Shown: piece by piece, positions 47,227 through 59,730 of the stretch
Layout of the letters: each line of letters opens with the position of its first letter
Numbering within the stretch: the first letter of the stretch is position 1
Assembly: GCA_003290165.1 (NCBI GenBank)
Contig: QNQO01000551.1
Location: 62,001 to 126,000 of the forward strand
Direction of reading: 5' to 3'
DNA: 64,000 nt
Source: Berberis thunbergii
Lineage: Eukaryota; Streptophyta; Magnoliopsida; Ranunculales; Berberidaceae
The notes under the pieces: model-generated
Database searches by the model: none
Told to the model about the DNA's origin: nothing
The model's input: only the letters and a program-made list of their open reading frames with translations
Made by a program: the position numbers and the translations under genes

Positions 47227-48744
47227 AGGTAGATCTATTCCTCGGCTTCAGTTGACTTCAGTCTTATTCAAGTAGAAAGCCAAAGGTACTGTAAATAATA
47301 ATGGAACACTGTAAATAATAGTGTGCCATCGGTTTTGTCTGTAAATAATAATTTCAAGCTGTTGTTTTGGTAGTGCCATTGGTTTTGGGCCTCATAAACA
47401 CGGTCACGAATTTCTTGGTTCAGTTTTCGGTTTTTACACTTTGGGCCGGTTATCCATACTTGCCCAGCCCTAATAGAAATTAATCAATAATGATTTTATA
47501 TACAAACATAAATTTCGCTACTCTCATCACCAGCATTTGATGACTACTTACTCTAATCATCCATTTTTGGTTTTGTAATTAGATTAATAGAGAATTCAAT
47601 TATGAGGCTCACTCTCTAGCCAGCCACTAAGGTAGGACATTAGTATTGTAATTGATATTTTTAATTTTTATATGCATTATGTTTTTATCAAAAAAAAAAA
47701 CCTCTGACTGGTTTGAATTGAATGGATATGGTGGTATTGGCACAAGGATGAATGCATCAAATCATAGGACCCAAATCTTCATGTTCAATTAGTATGCAAG
47801 TGTGTGTTTGGTTGCTAAGAATTCAAGTCCGTGGAATGTGGGGGGAATGAAATGTGAGTGGAAACGAATATGAAAAGAAATTAGAGATAATTAAATCATA
47901 ACTAAATGACTTTCCAACTCCATTTATGTGGGAAACACACTTCTTATACCTTTTTTTAAATATTTTTTGATAATGCACGGAAAAAATAGTCTCTAGGCCT
48001 CAAACTCGGCAATGAAAATGGTTTGCATGTTTGAATCTCTCAAGCAAGAAAATAATAGTCTAAAACCTTGTTTATTGGATTATATGTTCTTAATATTATA
48101 AAGAAATGAAGTTTCGAATAAAATGTGAGTGGATAGAAATAGGAAAAAATTAGAGAAAATGAGATTGTAAATGACCTTCCAATTCCATTTTGTAGGAATC
48201 AAACTCCTTGTATCTCTAAATATTTAATGAGAAACACTTAATAGAGAATAAGAGAATAAATAATTATAGGCCTGAAAAGTGACATTAAAAATGGTCTGCA
48301 ACATGGATATCAAGCATGAAAGTCATAGTTTACAACCCTGTTTATTGCATTACATATGTTTTTAAGAACCCTTCTAGGCGTCGAGGAAACCAGCGAGGGG
48401 GAGATTCGCAAAGGTGCACATCTCGAGGGAATGAAGGAATCGATTGGATGAAGTTGAAAGGGAAAATGATGGTCTTTGTAGTTGCATGCTGCCCGATTTG
48501 GGTATGAGCTCAGAAAGTGGATTGAAGCAATCAACGAATCGAGGAGAGAGAGAGAGGGAAAAGATGACGTACAAACGAGTTTTCCTTCTTCATTAAGCAC
48601 AACCGAACTTGTTTGTTGAGTAAAACATGTCCCATTTGACGTTATTATGCTACCACACGAGGATTGAAATCAAACGGAGTCCATTTGGTCACTCAAATCC
48701 TTGTATTCTCGGTAGGTGGGTTGGAGAAGGTGTGGATATTGTGA
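47227..48744. other. AT-rich spacer with degenerate repeats
   Basis: GTAAATAATAAT repeats occur at 47290-47350. TTTGGTTGCTAAGAATTCAA near 47807 and a loose duplication (47850-47950 versus 48100-48210, sharing AAATGTGAGTGGA and CTTCCAA/TTCCAATTCCATTT) suggest decayed MITEs. A 96-codon frame at 48310-48600 minus resembles nothing known. Confidence 0.4.
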
Positions 48745-48749
48745 TAAAA

Positions 48750-48975
48750 CAATTTTTTTTGAAAGGCAAACATGATTTTTATAGGATCCCAAACCCATAA
48801 AGATGTCACAAGCTGGGTTTGAATCAATGATCTAGTGGTACCATCTGCCAAGCTCCAACCGTTGAACTGTCATTCTTAATAAAGACTGACAGACACCTAT
48901 GACCTAGTGGTACCATCCGTCAAGCTCAAACCGTTGAGTTGTCATTCTTAATAAAGACTGACAGACAGATTCACT
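48750..48975 (-). mobile_element. SINE-like element with duplicated head
   Basis: On the minus strand a tRNA-like head carries a box A-like TTCAACGGTTGG and a box B-like GATTCAAACCC, followed by a body and an A-rich tail near 48750. About 70 bp including box A is tandemly duplicated (48830-48890 and 48900-48970), both ending in AATAAAGACTGACAGACA on the plus strand. No target duplication was resolved. Confidence 0.5.
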
Positions 48976-49117
48976 GTTCTTGCTACAACGACTCTCAAAT
49001 TTAGTTATAGAAGTAGATTTGTTACCAACAACACCTGTTTTCGAGAGCCACCACCACTTTGATCTTCCATCTCATATGTGAAGTATTTTTTTTGTTTGAA
49101 GAATGTGCAACCCCCCG

Positions 49118-49170
49118 CCCCAAAAAATAAAAATAATAATAATAAATAAAAATAAATAATAATAATAATA
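49118..49170. repeat. AT microsatellite (AATAAT/AAATA)
   Basis: Short A/T-only repeat after a C-rich CCCCCCGCCCC stretch. Confidence 0.8.
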
Positions 49171-50380
49171 ATTTGGACTTTTAAGTAGTTGTATTGAGAT
49201 TAGTTATTCAATCAATCTTATTTTACTTTTAGGGAATTTTTCGTCAAAGCCTGATTATGGAGTTGAAAACAATGATTCATTTGCAGTTTAAAAATGCAAA
49301 AATATAAACATGTTGGAAGGTTGAACCTTGGCGCAAACTTTCTAAAAGTAGGGGTGGGCACGAGATGGGATGGACCTCATCGCGATCCCATCTTGTTGCT
49401 TTATATTCGAGATAGGATAGACCTTATCCCAACCTCGAACCCCCCAAAGGGGTTCGAGATGGGATGAGCATGATTACGATTCTCCTTTACAAATAAGCAA
49501 AAATTATAGTATCATAAAGCAAAACGAGGTAAAAAAATTGCAGTCCCAATTAGAATCTGGGTGGAGATGGACTATTCGAGGGTTTTTATGACCTCAAATT
49601 TGGAAATATTTTAAACATTATTCAAACATTCAGTGGACGACGAATATGTTTGACAAAAGAGTGCACAAAAAATGTGGTATTATGGACCGGTCTGAATGTC
49701 GTAAAGTATCTGAAATTAAAATAGTAGTTTGTGATGTTAGATTGTTGAGATTGAAAATTTTCACATTCGTAATTAGACACACAAATAATTATTTTCATCC
49801 ACTTAGAAATTAATGATGGTTTAAACTGAACTGTTATATAAGATTGTCAAGTTATCATCTTAATGTGTCATCAAATCGTTGAAATGAGTCATCTAACTAA
49901 AAGACCATCTGTAAATTTAGATTAACTTTGTAAATCGAATATGATTGTTTAAACATATTTTGTTATAGCATTAGCAGGGCCCAACCAAATCCACATTCTG
50001 TGGTGAATCTTTAATACAAATCAATCCTTCATAACCATTCTCCTTAATCAAACATTTACATTCACTCATGTCACCTAATCATCATTGGCTTTCATGGATC
50101 CCACAAACTATTGGTATATTTTAGTCTATATTAAAATTAAAATATTAAAAATAATAATATTAAATATTAAATAAATCAGTTCGATATGAGTTTCATGTCA
50201 TTTACATTTACATATTTGAATCTATATTTTAAATAAATATTTTAAAATATATACATTCTCTTCATTCATTCATGTCACCTAATCATTATTGCCTTAGTCT
50301 ACATTTACATTCATTCATGTCACCTAATCATCATTGCCTTATTAAATATTAAATATTAAAATTAATAATAATCATCATTG
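49171..50380. other. AT-rich spacer with hAT-end-like and direct repeats
   Basis: TAGGGGTGGGCACGAGATGG at 49351 resembles the left end of the element at 21520, but no matching right end was found. TTTACATTCATTCATGTCAC is repeated around 50050, 50265 and 50305. Confidence 0.4.
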
Positions 50381-51330
50381 GTTTATTGGAAAGATCTTCA
50401 AAATTGCATTCAAATTATACCAAGTTTACCAAAATTCGACAACCAACTATATAATTATGACAAATTAAATTTTTTTTTTTAAAAACACAAAAATTTCTCT
50501 CTCTACCACATGTACATTCTAACACAAAGTTATCTTTGTCCTTCTACATGTTTTAATTTTACAAATATGTCATTATAAAAAAATGAATCTCAACCCTCAA
50601 CATTTTTTTCAATTTTCAATCATAGCCATATTTTATCTACAATTTATGAATAGTGAAACACTTAGCTAATTTGTCAGATAGACTAGGGTATTTTATGTGT
50701 CGTTGACACTCTATACACATTTTTTTTGCCAAATATTATGTACTGAATACCCTGCCACCATCCCAACTTTCGATCTAAAGCCGATTTGAACATGAAGCCC
50801 ATTCTAAGTAAACATACATACATGCATACACACATACATACATTAATTTAGGATTAGACTCGATCAAAATGTAAATCAGTTGAGGAAAAAAAATTCAAAC
50901 ATTGACTGTGAGTTCTCCTCCAAACTTTGAATTCGTCAAAACATGAAGTTCAAGATTTTTGTTAAAATATACATTAATTTGTTAGTCTCATTTTTTTGGT
51001 ATGATCGGTCCGTCTCATTTATTTGAAAGATATAATGACGTGAAATGCATTAAAGTTTTTTTAATAAGATATATATTTTTAAATTTTTAGAACTTGTATT
51101 GATCATTGGTTTCATTTGAAAGATCTTCAAAAAAACAAATAAAATTTTATCTCCTGCCACATGTATATTTTACCAACTTTTTATTCTTACATTTTTTTTC
51201 ATTTTTTTTACCCCTCTACATGTTTTATATTTACAAACACGTCATTATAGAAAATGAATATCAACCCTTAACATATTTCCCAACTTTCAGTCCTAGTCAT
51301 ATTTTATGTCCAATTCCTTGTGAATAATGA
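50381..51330. repeat. Diverged direct duplication, two copies
   Basis: Segment 50381-50660 (ATCATTGGTTTATTGG, GAAAGATCTTCAAAA, ACCACATGTACATT, CTACATGTTTTA, GTCATTATA, AATCTCAACCCT, AGCCATATTTTAT) reappears diverged at 51103-51330 in the same order and orientation. No coding sequence. Confidence 0.6.
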
Positions 51331-52770
51331 CAACTAGTATATACTTGTGTCGTTGTTACGACCCAACATTTTCTCTTGTCGTGTGTGGGTTGTACTGTCG
51401 GCACTTTCTAGTAAAATCTTTTGTTGACGCTACAAAATTTATGTCTAATTTTTTTTTTACATTTTCTTTAACTTTTAAGATTGATCCACAAATATATAAT
51501 TCACCAATTAAAATATGGATAATTATAATTGAAGTATTGGGTGGATCTTTTGTTTTTAATCTATTTGTGTAAGTTTCCAAATCATCTCGAGGCATTAAAG
51601 AATTTTCAAAGCCACAGTGATTTATCCACCACATCAATGTAGGAAATTACCAACCCAATTTATGTCTAGTTCAATCCATTTAACCACTTTCGTAAACTCG
51701 CAGACCCTGACAACCCATGACCAATAATGAATCAGCTCAGTGCAAAGCTCATTTTCACCCAAAACCTAACAAAATGCCCAACAAACTTCAGCTTCTCCAC
51801 CATCTCTCCTAGCCATGGCCCAACAACACACATGCAGGGAAGGCTCTCCCCCAATTAATTCCTTTTCACACCTGCCCTTTCCACCTCCATTGACGATCTC
51901 GTACAACCCTCTCTCTCTGCCACCACATAACTTTCTCATCTTCTTCAACATCCTCTTCCCAAATTTTCTTTATTCTCATTCAAACCAACCTTTCATCTTT
52001 CTTTTCTCTTCACTCTCATCACATTGACCTCCACCACCACATCAAAATCCTTTCCCTTTCTCTGCATCTCACTCTCTCAACATGGTTGAACTCTGTTTAT
52101 GAAACAAAATCTCTCATCACCCTATGTCTGTCTAAGTCAACGAGAAAATCGATTTTTCTCTCAACACAGAGCTCGACGCGTTCTTGAAGGTGAATCCAAC
52201 ATAGAAATTGGGGTGTTGAAGTCGAAGATTACGATGGGTGATGGTAATTGGGTATGCTGGAGTGGCTTCTTCTTCAACAATAGGATCTGATCTGTGTTCC
52301 TTCTTAGCAATAACAATTGTTTCCTCAAGAAAAACCTGTAATAATCCACTTATCCACTTTTGTAACACAACATGGAGATGAAGCATGCCTTCTTGAAATG
52401 GAGAGAACCACGAGGAAGAAAGTGAGAAGAGAGGACGAAGAATGAGAGTCCGTGCCTAGCAAATTGATATCAAGGTCAAGAGAAGATGGAGAGTTGCAAG
52501 AAGCTATCGGGATATCAATATTTAACTTTTAAGTTCTGCCACCGAGATACCCTGTGCGAGGTGGACATATAGACTATCTACAGTAATCTGTGAAATGTAA
52601 AAGGGGCAAGCTATATTGTAAGGAAGATAAAGTCAGTTTCAATCAGACAATTCAAATAATTATATATATAATAGTCCTTTCATTTTGACAGTTCAAATTA
52701 TCGTTTTACGATTAGTAGTCAAATATATATGTGTTCAGAATATCACTACTAATATAACGATAAAAGCGGG
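51331..52770. other. Spacer with promoter/UTR-like DNA
   Basis: 51830-52090 is CT-rich like a plant 5' leader. Short frames at 52099-52386 match no family. A small exon-like piece (52772-52858, followed by GTAGTG) precedes the RWA exons, but its reading is not RWA-like. Confidence 0.35.
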
Positions 52771-53053
52771 AGTGAAGAGACCATGGCAAAAACGAAATCG
52801 GGAGTGAAGAAGGACTTGGGAGTTCTACACCATCCACGAAACCAGCAAGACCGTGAAAGGTAGTGTTTTTTTTTAGTTTCTTAATTTTGCATGTTGTTTG
52901 TTTGATGAAATGATAGAGTGATGAGTTTTTTTTTTGAATAATTTGTGAAATTTGGTGGTTTTGAAGTTAGTATGAAGATTTCAAGTTGCTTAGCATGGAC
53001 TTAGTCCGAAGATTTCAAGTTGCTTATATTTATTGTCCCCATTCTCAGGGAAA

Positions 53054-53807
53054 CCCATACTTTATCTCAACAGACATCAAATTGAAGAATGGAAAGGATG
53101 GATGCAGGTGTGAGTTAACATTGTGCTGAATCTCGTTCATGAAGGTTCTTTACTGAATAATAATAATGATAATACAGAAGTGTTAATTTCAGGAGAAAAA
53201 TTATGTTGGTATCATAATATACTCTTGGATCTCACTATGATTAGGTAGGAACTCATGCCCTGTGAGTAAATGAGCATAGAAGCAAATGATACAGTTCTAT
53301 GTCTATCAGCTTCCTGTGGTCATGTTTGAACTTAAGGATTTGCAAGAATCCAAATATTTTAAGAGCTTTTGCAAGAGGGTTGTGCCTGCTCGCTTGGCTT
53401 GCATTATGCAGTGTGAATGGTGTCTTACTTCTTCTGTCTTCTTTTCTCCAGGTGTTGTTTTTAATGTACCACTACTTTGCTGCAACAGAAATTTATAATG
53501 CCATCCGAGACTTTATTGCTGCATATGTATGGATGACCGGGTTTGGCAATTTCTCATATTATTACATCAGGAAAGATTTCAGTCTTGCAAGATTTGCTCA
53601 GGTAGTTTGTTTTTAAGCATTATGACTGAATTTTTGTATAATCATCATTCCTGACATCAAACTTTTCTATTTGTTGAGAGGAACAGATGATGTGGCGATT
53701 TAATTTATTAGTAGCATTCTGCTGCATTGTTCTCAACAACAATTACATGTTGTACTACATCTGCCCGATGCACACTCTTTTTACTCTCATGGTTTATGGT
53801 GCGCTTG
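53054..53807 (+). pseudogene. RWA: REDUCED WALL ACETYLATION (RWA) exon fragment
   Basis: Three consecutive exons of an RWA gene (CAS1p-like, 10-TM Golgi protein for cell-wall polysaccharide O-acetylation) with splice sites in place. Exon a ends at 53107 ([16 protein letters not shown], then GT). Exon b is 53452-53601 ([20 protein letters not shown] through [20 protein letters not shown]). Exon c is 53687-53807 ([20 protein letters not shown], then [18 protein letters not shown]). Upstream N-terminal exons and the large C-terminal membrane part are not found. AG|GCACGACTTC...AAAG|GTAAG at 53885-53911 looks like a small further exon but does not read as RWA. Most likely a partial duplicated copy. 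Confidence 0.8.
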
Positions 53808-53907
53808 GTATATAATGCATATATTTCAGATTCAGGATGTTGATTCCATTATTGTAGAGCTCATTGAATAATCTCTTTTACAGGCACGACTTCATCCCGC
53901 TACAGAA

Positions 53908-55223
53908 AGGTAAGAATTCATTGATTTCACAATGGGAAGCATTGCTCTCCTAAAGTGAAAATCCCAAGATGTGGAGGTCCATCCACCTTAGGAAAATGCA
54001 TCATACGTATTAGCAAAGTCTACCATGATAAGCTAATAGAACAAATGTGTATGCTTGACTCTATCTCCCACAGAGAAAGCAGCATGAATCCGATCCCTAA
54101 ATGCTATATGGCTTTCAAGTGAACATTTTTTGATCATTATATCTGTGAGTGTAGAGCATGGATCCTAAGGACATTACTTTCAAAAAGACTTTGAAATTCT
54201 TGTTGAGTAAGGATGCAAAGAAATGTGGAAGGCATAAGAAAAAACCAAAGAGGGAAGACGCCTTTTGAGGAAAGATCCTGTGTGAATTACAATTTAGCAG
54301 ATGAGTGACTACATATTAATTGCTTTATACTCACTCTGCAAGACATGACAACCTCTTAGAAAAAAGGAGGTTCAATGGCTTGTGTGCTTCATTACGAGAA
54401 CTTCACTCCAGTGGCAGCTGCAGAGATAGTTGATTATGTTGTAGAAATTAGTCATTTATTGATAGGTTTTCTTTTAGTTTTTTTGCAAATCTTCTTTGTA
54501 ATTCTAGCAAAGAAATTTTGGGTTCATTGTACAAGTTCCAAGGTAGAAAGACAATAAATTTTGTATTCATTATTAATTAATGTTATATCTCTCATTTTCC
54601 GAATTCGACATTGCTCAAACAAGGCATTGCTACTATTATTTGGCTGTAAAAAGTGTCATCAAATAAGACATTATTGATTATGGTTCAGTTTAATGGCTTA
54701 TTCATGTCCAGAAATTCGTCAAACAATTTTGATTGGTTGTACTTGCATTCTAGTTGATACTTGTTGATTTGGGCTGGAATGTGTTGGAGACTTTAAAGCA
54801 GCTTAAGAATGATCTCTGAGTTCTCGATGCTATATAGATTTCCCGACATACTCAATGAGAGAAGTTATGAAGTTAGTAATGAGACATGAATAATCTCTCT
54901 TTTTTAGCTATGATAATATACCTTTTAAAATAAATAAATAATGGGACATTCCTATATCGAATTTATAGCGTACATTCATGCTTCACGGTTTTGAGCAAAT
55001 ATGCAGAGCATGTCACTAGTTCCCTTTCAGAGTATCATATGTAGATATAAGTTGCTGTTTGATACCTTTCACGCATATAATCAAAACTAAAAAAAATAAA
55101 AATAAAAAGCAACAAACTAAACTAGAAGATGTAGTCGAGGGCTATGAGAAGAAGTTCGTCTATAAACATCTAAAATTTCATGAATAATGTGTTCAAATTC
55201 CATTCAAATTAGAAGAGCCAAGT
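53908..55223. other. Spacer inside the RWA inverted pair
   Basis: No recognised gene; a 60-codon hydrophobic frame at 54375-54557 is unassigned. Confidence 0.35.
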
Positions 55224-55622
55224 TCAAGCAGGCATCAAACACACATTCTTGCTCCCTTCCGCCAAATAGTAAGATACAATGGCACCAACATCCTCCAATC
55301 CAACTCCAATATACAAAGGATTACTTGGTATTCTAATAGATGTGTCTGCTTCATTTACAAGATCAGTCAAAACGCGCACATTCGGAGCACTCTTGCATTT
55401 CCCCATGCACTTGCACCCAGTAACAACACTCTCAACACCAATCCTTTTCTGTAATTTATCCTTCAATGCTAGAGCTCCCATTTTCTTGCACTTACCACCC
55501 ATGCACACATCAATTCTCCCTTCTATAGCACTCACTTGTACACCATCTCCATTACTGCTACTAGAACAACATTCATGGGTAGAAGTAGGCAAGCTATGGT
55601 CTTCAATCACCTCTCCGGACAA
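55224..55622 (-). pseudogene. DGAT3: DGAT3 C-terminal [2Fe-2S] thioredoxin-like fragment
   Basis: About 132 codons closely resembling the C-terminus of plant soluble diacylglycerol acyltransferase 3. That region is a thioredoxin-like ferredoxin domain binding a [2Fe-2S] cluster. The four cysteine positions are present: VCMGGKCKK and GCKCMGKCKSAPNVR. The terminal NPLYIGVGLEDVGAIVSYYL segment is also intact. The frame opens after a TAA with no ATG before the domain, so the N-terminal two thirds are absent. It could be an exon of a gene whose 5' part was displaced. The inverted RWA copy begins only about 110 bases upstream. I favour a truncated fragment. Confidence 0.75.
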
Positions 55623-55729
55623 ATGGGTTTAGATTGTTTAATAATGCTTGAATTCCTAAATTTAGCTTATTATCTACTTCTGCTTATGCAAGAGACAGAT
55701 TTATTCAATTACACTTACCTTTCTGTAGC

Positions 55730-55982
55730 TGGATGAAGTCGTGCTTGTAAAAGAGATTATTCAATGAGCTCTACAATAATGGAATCAACATCCTGAATCT
55801 GAAATATATGCATTGTATACCAAGCGCACCATAAACCATGAGAGTAAAAAGAGTGTGCATCGGGCAGATCTAGTACAACATGTAATTGTTGTCGAGGACA
55901 ATGCAGCAGAATGCTACTAATAAATTAAGCTGCCACATCATCTGTCCCTCTCAACAAATAGACTTATTGTCCCAACATTGTT
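55730..55982 (-). repeat. Inverted copy of RWA exon c and flanks
   Basis: Reverse complement of about 53650-53905, including exon c and the GTGCGCTTGGTATA and CAGGCACGACTTCA boundaries, with few differences. With the plus-strand copy it forms an inverted pair about 250 bp long separated by 1.8 kb that contains the DGAT3 fragment. Confidence 0.85.
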
Positions 55983-56859
55983 TACGTAATTACAACCTAT
56001 GTCATTTTTTCAAAAGCTAGCATGACTTAGGCATTACCAGGTGTCCATTGGCAAATTACGACTTCAACTCCCTCTCCACAACCCACGTGGAATGTGTAAG
56101 TGAGAAACTTTAGATATCCACAACTTCTTATTCGCTGTTTATTTTCTTTATCAACCTTTTAGCTTTTATCCGTTTGTCTTTAGTTGGTTTCAAGGGTCCT
56201 ACTATTTCAATGCCATATAATTGTAAAACTTCTATATATATATACAATCTTTTTAGGCAGCGACGGAGCCTCCCTCGCACGTGCGATTAAAATATTTTTT
56301 GGCTCCCTCCAAAATCAGCATTAGCTTTTATCTTTCCCCCAAAAAATAGAGCATAGTATGATTCACTTTCTTCTTCAGATCTAGACGATTCTTGCCGATA
56401 TCTCTCCAACTTGAAATCGAAGACGAAGACGTTGAAATCAGGAAAAGTCGAAGAACATTAACTCCAGCGAAGTCGAAGAAATTTGTCTTTTCTCTCCACC
56501 CTGAAATCGAAGAAATCGAATACGTAAAAGGCTTGTCTGAAGCAAAGGGTTTGCAAATTTCACAGTAAGTTCATGAAAACTAATTAATAGGGACAAATAA
56601 GTTCATAAATATATTTTACAATTGCTTAGAAATAGGCATGTTTACTGTGTGACTTCATGAAGAAAGGCAGTGGTTTGGAAGAAATGGTATGTGGCACTGT
56701 GGAAGGCAGAAATGCTTTGTGGCTCTGTGGAAAAAATGGTCTATGTCTTAGTGCTACTAGTCCTCATTCAGTAGTTTTTTTTGGTATATCAGGTTGTAAT
56801 TCAACTTGCATTTCTGAATTACAAAACTCATAGTTGTAATCAGGTTGTTTGCATTTCTG
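55983..56859. other. Spacer with repeat-end-like sequence
   Basis: Near 56258, GGCAGCGACGGAGCCTCCC resembles the CAGNGGCGGAGCC ends of plant transposons. No partner end was identified. 56380-56540 is CT/GA-rich leader-like DNA. Confidence 0.35.
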
Positions 56860-58299
56860 ATTTGCATTTCTATAAATCAGGTTGTAATTCAAGATTTTGT
56901 TAGGGATATTGCTTCTCGCCCAAGTCCTTCCCACGATGACGTTGTAAAAAGAGATCGCGAGTCTCTTGAGGAGGCTGAAGAGCCAAGGCTCGCGTTGGAA
57001 AAGAGCAAGAAGGAGACTATCTGTCCACTGGATGGCAATGAGATGAAACTTCTTTCTGCTTATGGTGTTTCAGACACTACTGAATTGTCCAATGATGATC
57101 CTCACGTCATTAATGAAAAAATGCTCCAGTTGGCGGTGGAGCAATCTAAAGACATTGTTGGCGGTCAGAGTTTCAGGGATCATTCTCCTTATCCTTTTAT
57201 TGATATCAACGAAGTAGTTGGGTTCCTAGTTTTCTCTCTTATTCGCTAGGTTTCTCCTGACCATGTTGTTACCATCAGCCATTCTTTTGCCGCTGACACT
57301 TTTCGAAGGGAGGGTGAACGCAGTTTTCCCGTTGTTACTGTTATTCCTTCTAGTCTCCTTGCTATCAGATGTGGTTCTTCAGTGCTTCCAGATCATTGTG
57401 TTATTCATCCACAAATTAGTTTGATTGAGCCTGGGCCGAAGGATATCCGTACCAAGTCTGACAACAAGGTTTGTTGGTTTACTCAGCTCGACGTGCAGGA
57501 TGGTGCATGTAGATTGGTAAATGAATGGTACAGGCAGTTGATGGAAAGACCTTCGATGTCTGTGCTTAACCCATTTGACCATATTGACCACGGTCTTGAG
57601 CAGATAATGGACGAGATGAATCATCTCGCTTATGCAGGGGTGATGGACTTGGATTATCGAGCTGGTAGTAATCAAGTGGCTTTTTAGAGAGGAGGTGGTA
57701 GCGTTATTGCTGGTGTTTTCTCATGTTCTTTCTCAATTTGATGTGATGAAAATGCAATGCGCGGGCTCAGAGAAAGCTGCAGTGGCCACTTGGAAGTTTT
57801 TGACGGAGACGAAGGATATGTGGGATAAGTCCGTTGTTGAGCTTGACTCTTTGAAAGCCAAGCTAGATGAGGTTTGTGCTTGTCAGCGTGATGTGGGAAA
57901 AGAGTTATCCACTGAGAAAGTGGCTTTCGACGAAGCTTCTCGTTTTGAATTGGAGAAATTCGTTATGTGTGATGTCGCTAAGAAGCGGGTGGAACAGATA
58001 ACTGTTGCACTTAATGATGTCAAGGCAGATGCTTTTGGCATGCTCTTCATTGCTGAAAGACAGCTTACCGTGACTAAAAATGAACTCGTTGCTTCTAATG
58101 ATAGGCTTCGTGTGATCGAAGCTGAAGATTGGAAGCGAGTTATTGACGAGCGGGTTGAGCTTCTTGATTATATCAAAGGGCTCGACGAAGACTTGTCTAA
58201 GTATAGTCACTTGGTCGGTGAAGCTTTTGAGGATGATGATATCAAGGAATTTGCTCAAATAGCAGAGGAATCATTGCCTTTTCCACCATCGAGCACTAT
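56860..58299 (+). pseudogene. Coiled-coil protein remnant, unassigned, 5' part
   Basis: Two long coding-like pieces. The first (56860-57687) is one frame with a TAG at 57247-57249. It is acidic, with EEAEEPRLALEKSKKE and later WFTQLDVQDGACRLVNEWYR, and its end reads IDHGLEQIMDEMNHLAYAGV. A shift near 57687 leads to the second piece (57695-58299). That piece is strongly heptad-like coiled coil (ELDSLKAKLDEV, RVEQITVALNDVKADA, RVELLDYIKGLDEDLSKYSH) with an acidic end. Similar coiled-coil proteins occur in plant genomes next to retrotransposons, but I cannot name the family. The frame resumes after the 3.17-kb insertion, at 61471. Confidence 0.55.
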
Positions 58300-59651
58300 T
58301 GTCATGCCCTAATTTTCGAGAAAAATGAAATCCTAAAATCCACTTAGGATTATCCGTTTCCCCAAAACTCGGGACGTGAAATTCAATAACAACATAAACA
58401 TTTAGTAGCAATGACAAAAATATAGTTTAGGAAAAACAGGAACAAACTAAAATTTTTAACAAAACTCTAACCAGGAAAAACTGACGTCGCTAACCCCACC
58501 AGCGGAACTCCCGTAACGCTGCTCAAAAGTCTCTAAAACTGAAAGGCTAATTGGCTACATTCCCAAAGGAATGTACCCAAGAAGCAAAAGCTCACTTGGC
58601 TCAGCAATAAAGCTGGTGTGAGTAATCTTCATCCCAAAAATCAATAAATTCACACGTGATAAACATCAAGCTAAACACAAATAACAAACCATCACACCAA
58701 TAGGTAGTTCCTCAACGAGGCAATCATGTGAGGCAAGAAAACACAGTTTCAAGAATTTAGTTTCTCAACGAGGCAATCACATCATCATCCTAATAAGTAA
58801 ATATGCATGTACTTGTACTTACGCTGTACAAGTTGACAATATGGCAAGTCTGACTTACAAAAATATTAGTGGATTTGCCATCCTGTATGAAAATGATTAG
58901 AAATAATATAAACGTAGTTTATTCATTTTTATTTGAATTTGATTCATCTTTTTAACGGAATGATCACTTAGACGATACCACATTCGCACCACCTCCGTGC
59001 CGAACATACATGCCCGTATGCCTCTCTCATATAAAGGAGGACTACTCCGTCATCCATGCCCAAGTGGGGACATCATATACAGGCATGCATCACGGATACC
59101 CCTAACTATATGAGTACCAAAAGCCACCCTTGGGCTATCAATGCGCATAAACTCACGTCACATTTTTGACGGATAAATATCAAAGCCTATTTTAGGCATA
59201 CAAATTCACCTCATTTCCTCAAGACTAACCCGAGGGTTATTTTAGTTTCTCTAGTAAGGAATGGGTGCCCCAACTCCGCAAGACGACCCGATGGAGGGAA
59301 AATAATAAACAAAAGAGGTGTGGTAGTTCTAAGTGATACAATTTTAGGTGATTAAATTTTCAGGAATCAAAGTTTATCAATATTTTTTATTTTTGATATT
59401 TCAGAATTCCTCTACAATGACATTTTTTCATTCATAAATTGATTCACAATCGTATCCACCCACATTTTTGGGGAAAAACATAGCATTTTTGTAAACAAAT
59501 TTCATATAGCAGAGCGGGGATCAAACTCATTCAATAAATAGATTCATATCCCTAGGAGCATGGAGAATATCACACTTTCAATCGTGGCTCCTTATTGAGT
59601 CTAATTCAATCGATTAAATAACACCATTACTTAATAACATTGTTAACCATA

Positions 59652-59730
<79 letters not shown>

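Noticed and set aside
47370..47475. hAT right-end-like TTGCCCAGCCCTA
   Set aside because: No matching left end or 8-bp duplication could be located, so it was not called as an element.
54375..54557. Short hydrophobic frame as a membrane peptide gene
   Set aside because: No family resemblance or transcript features; lies between inverted RWA copies and is probably chance.
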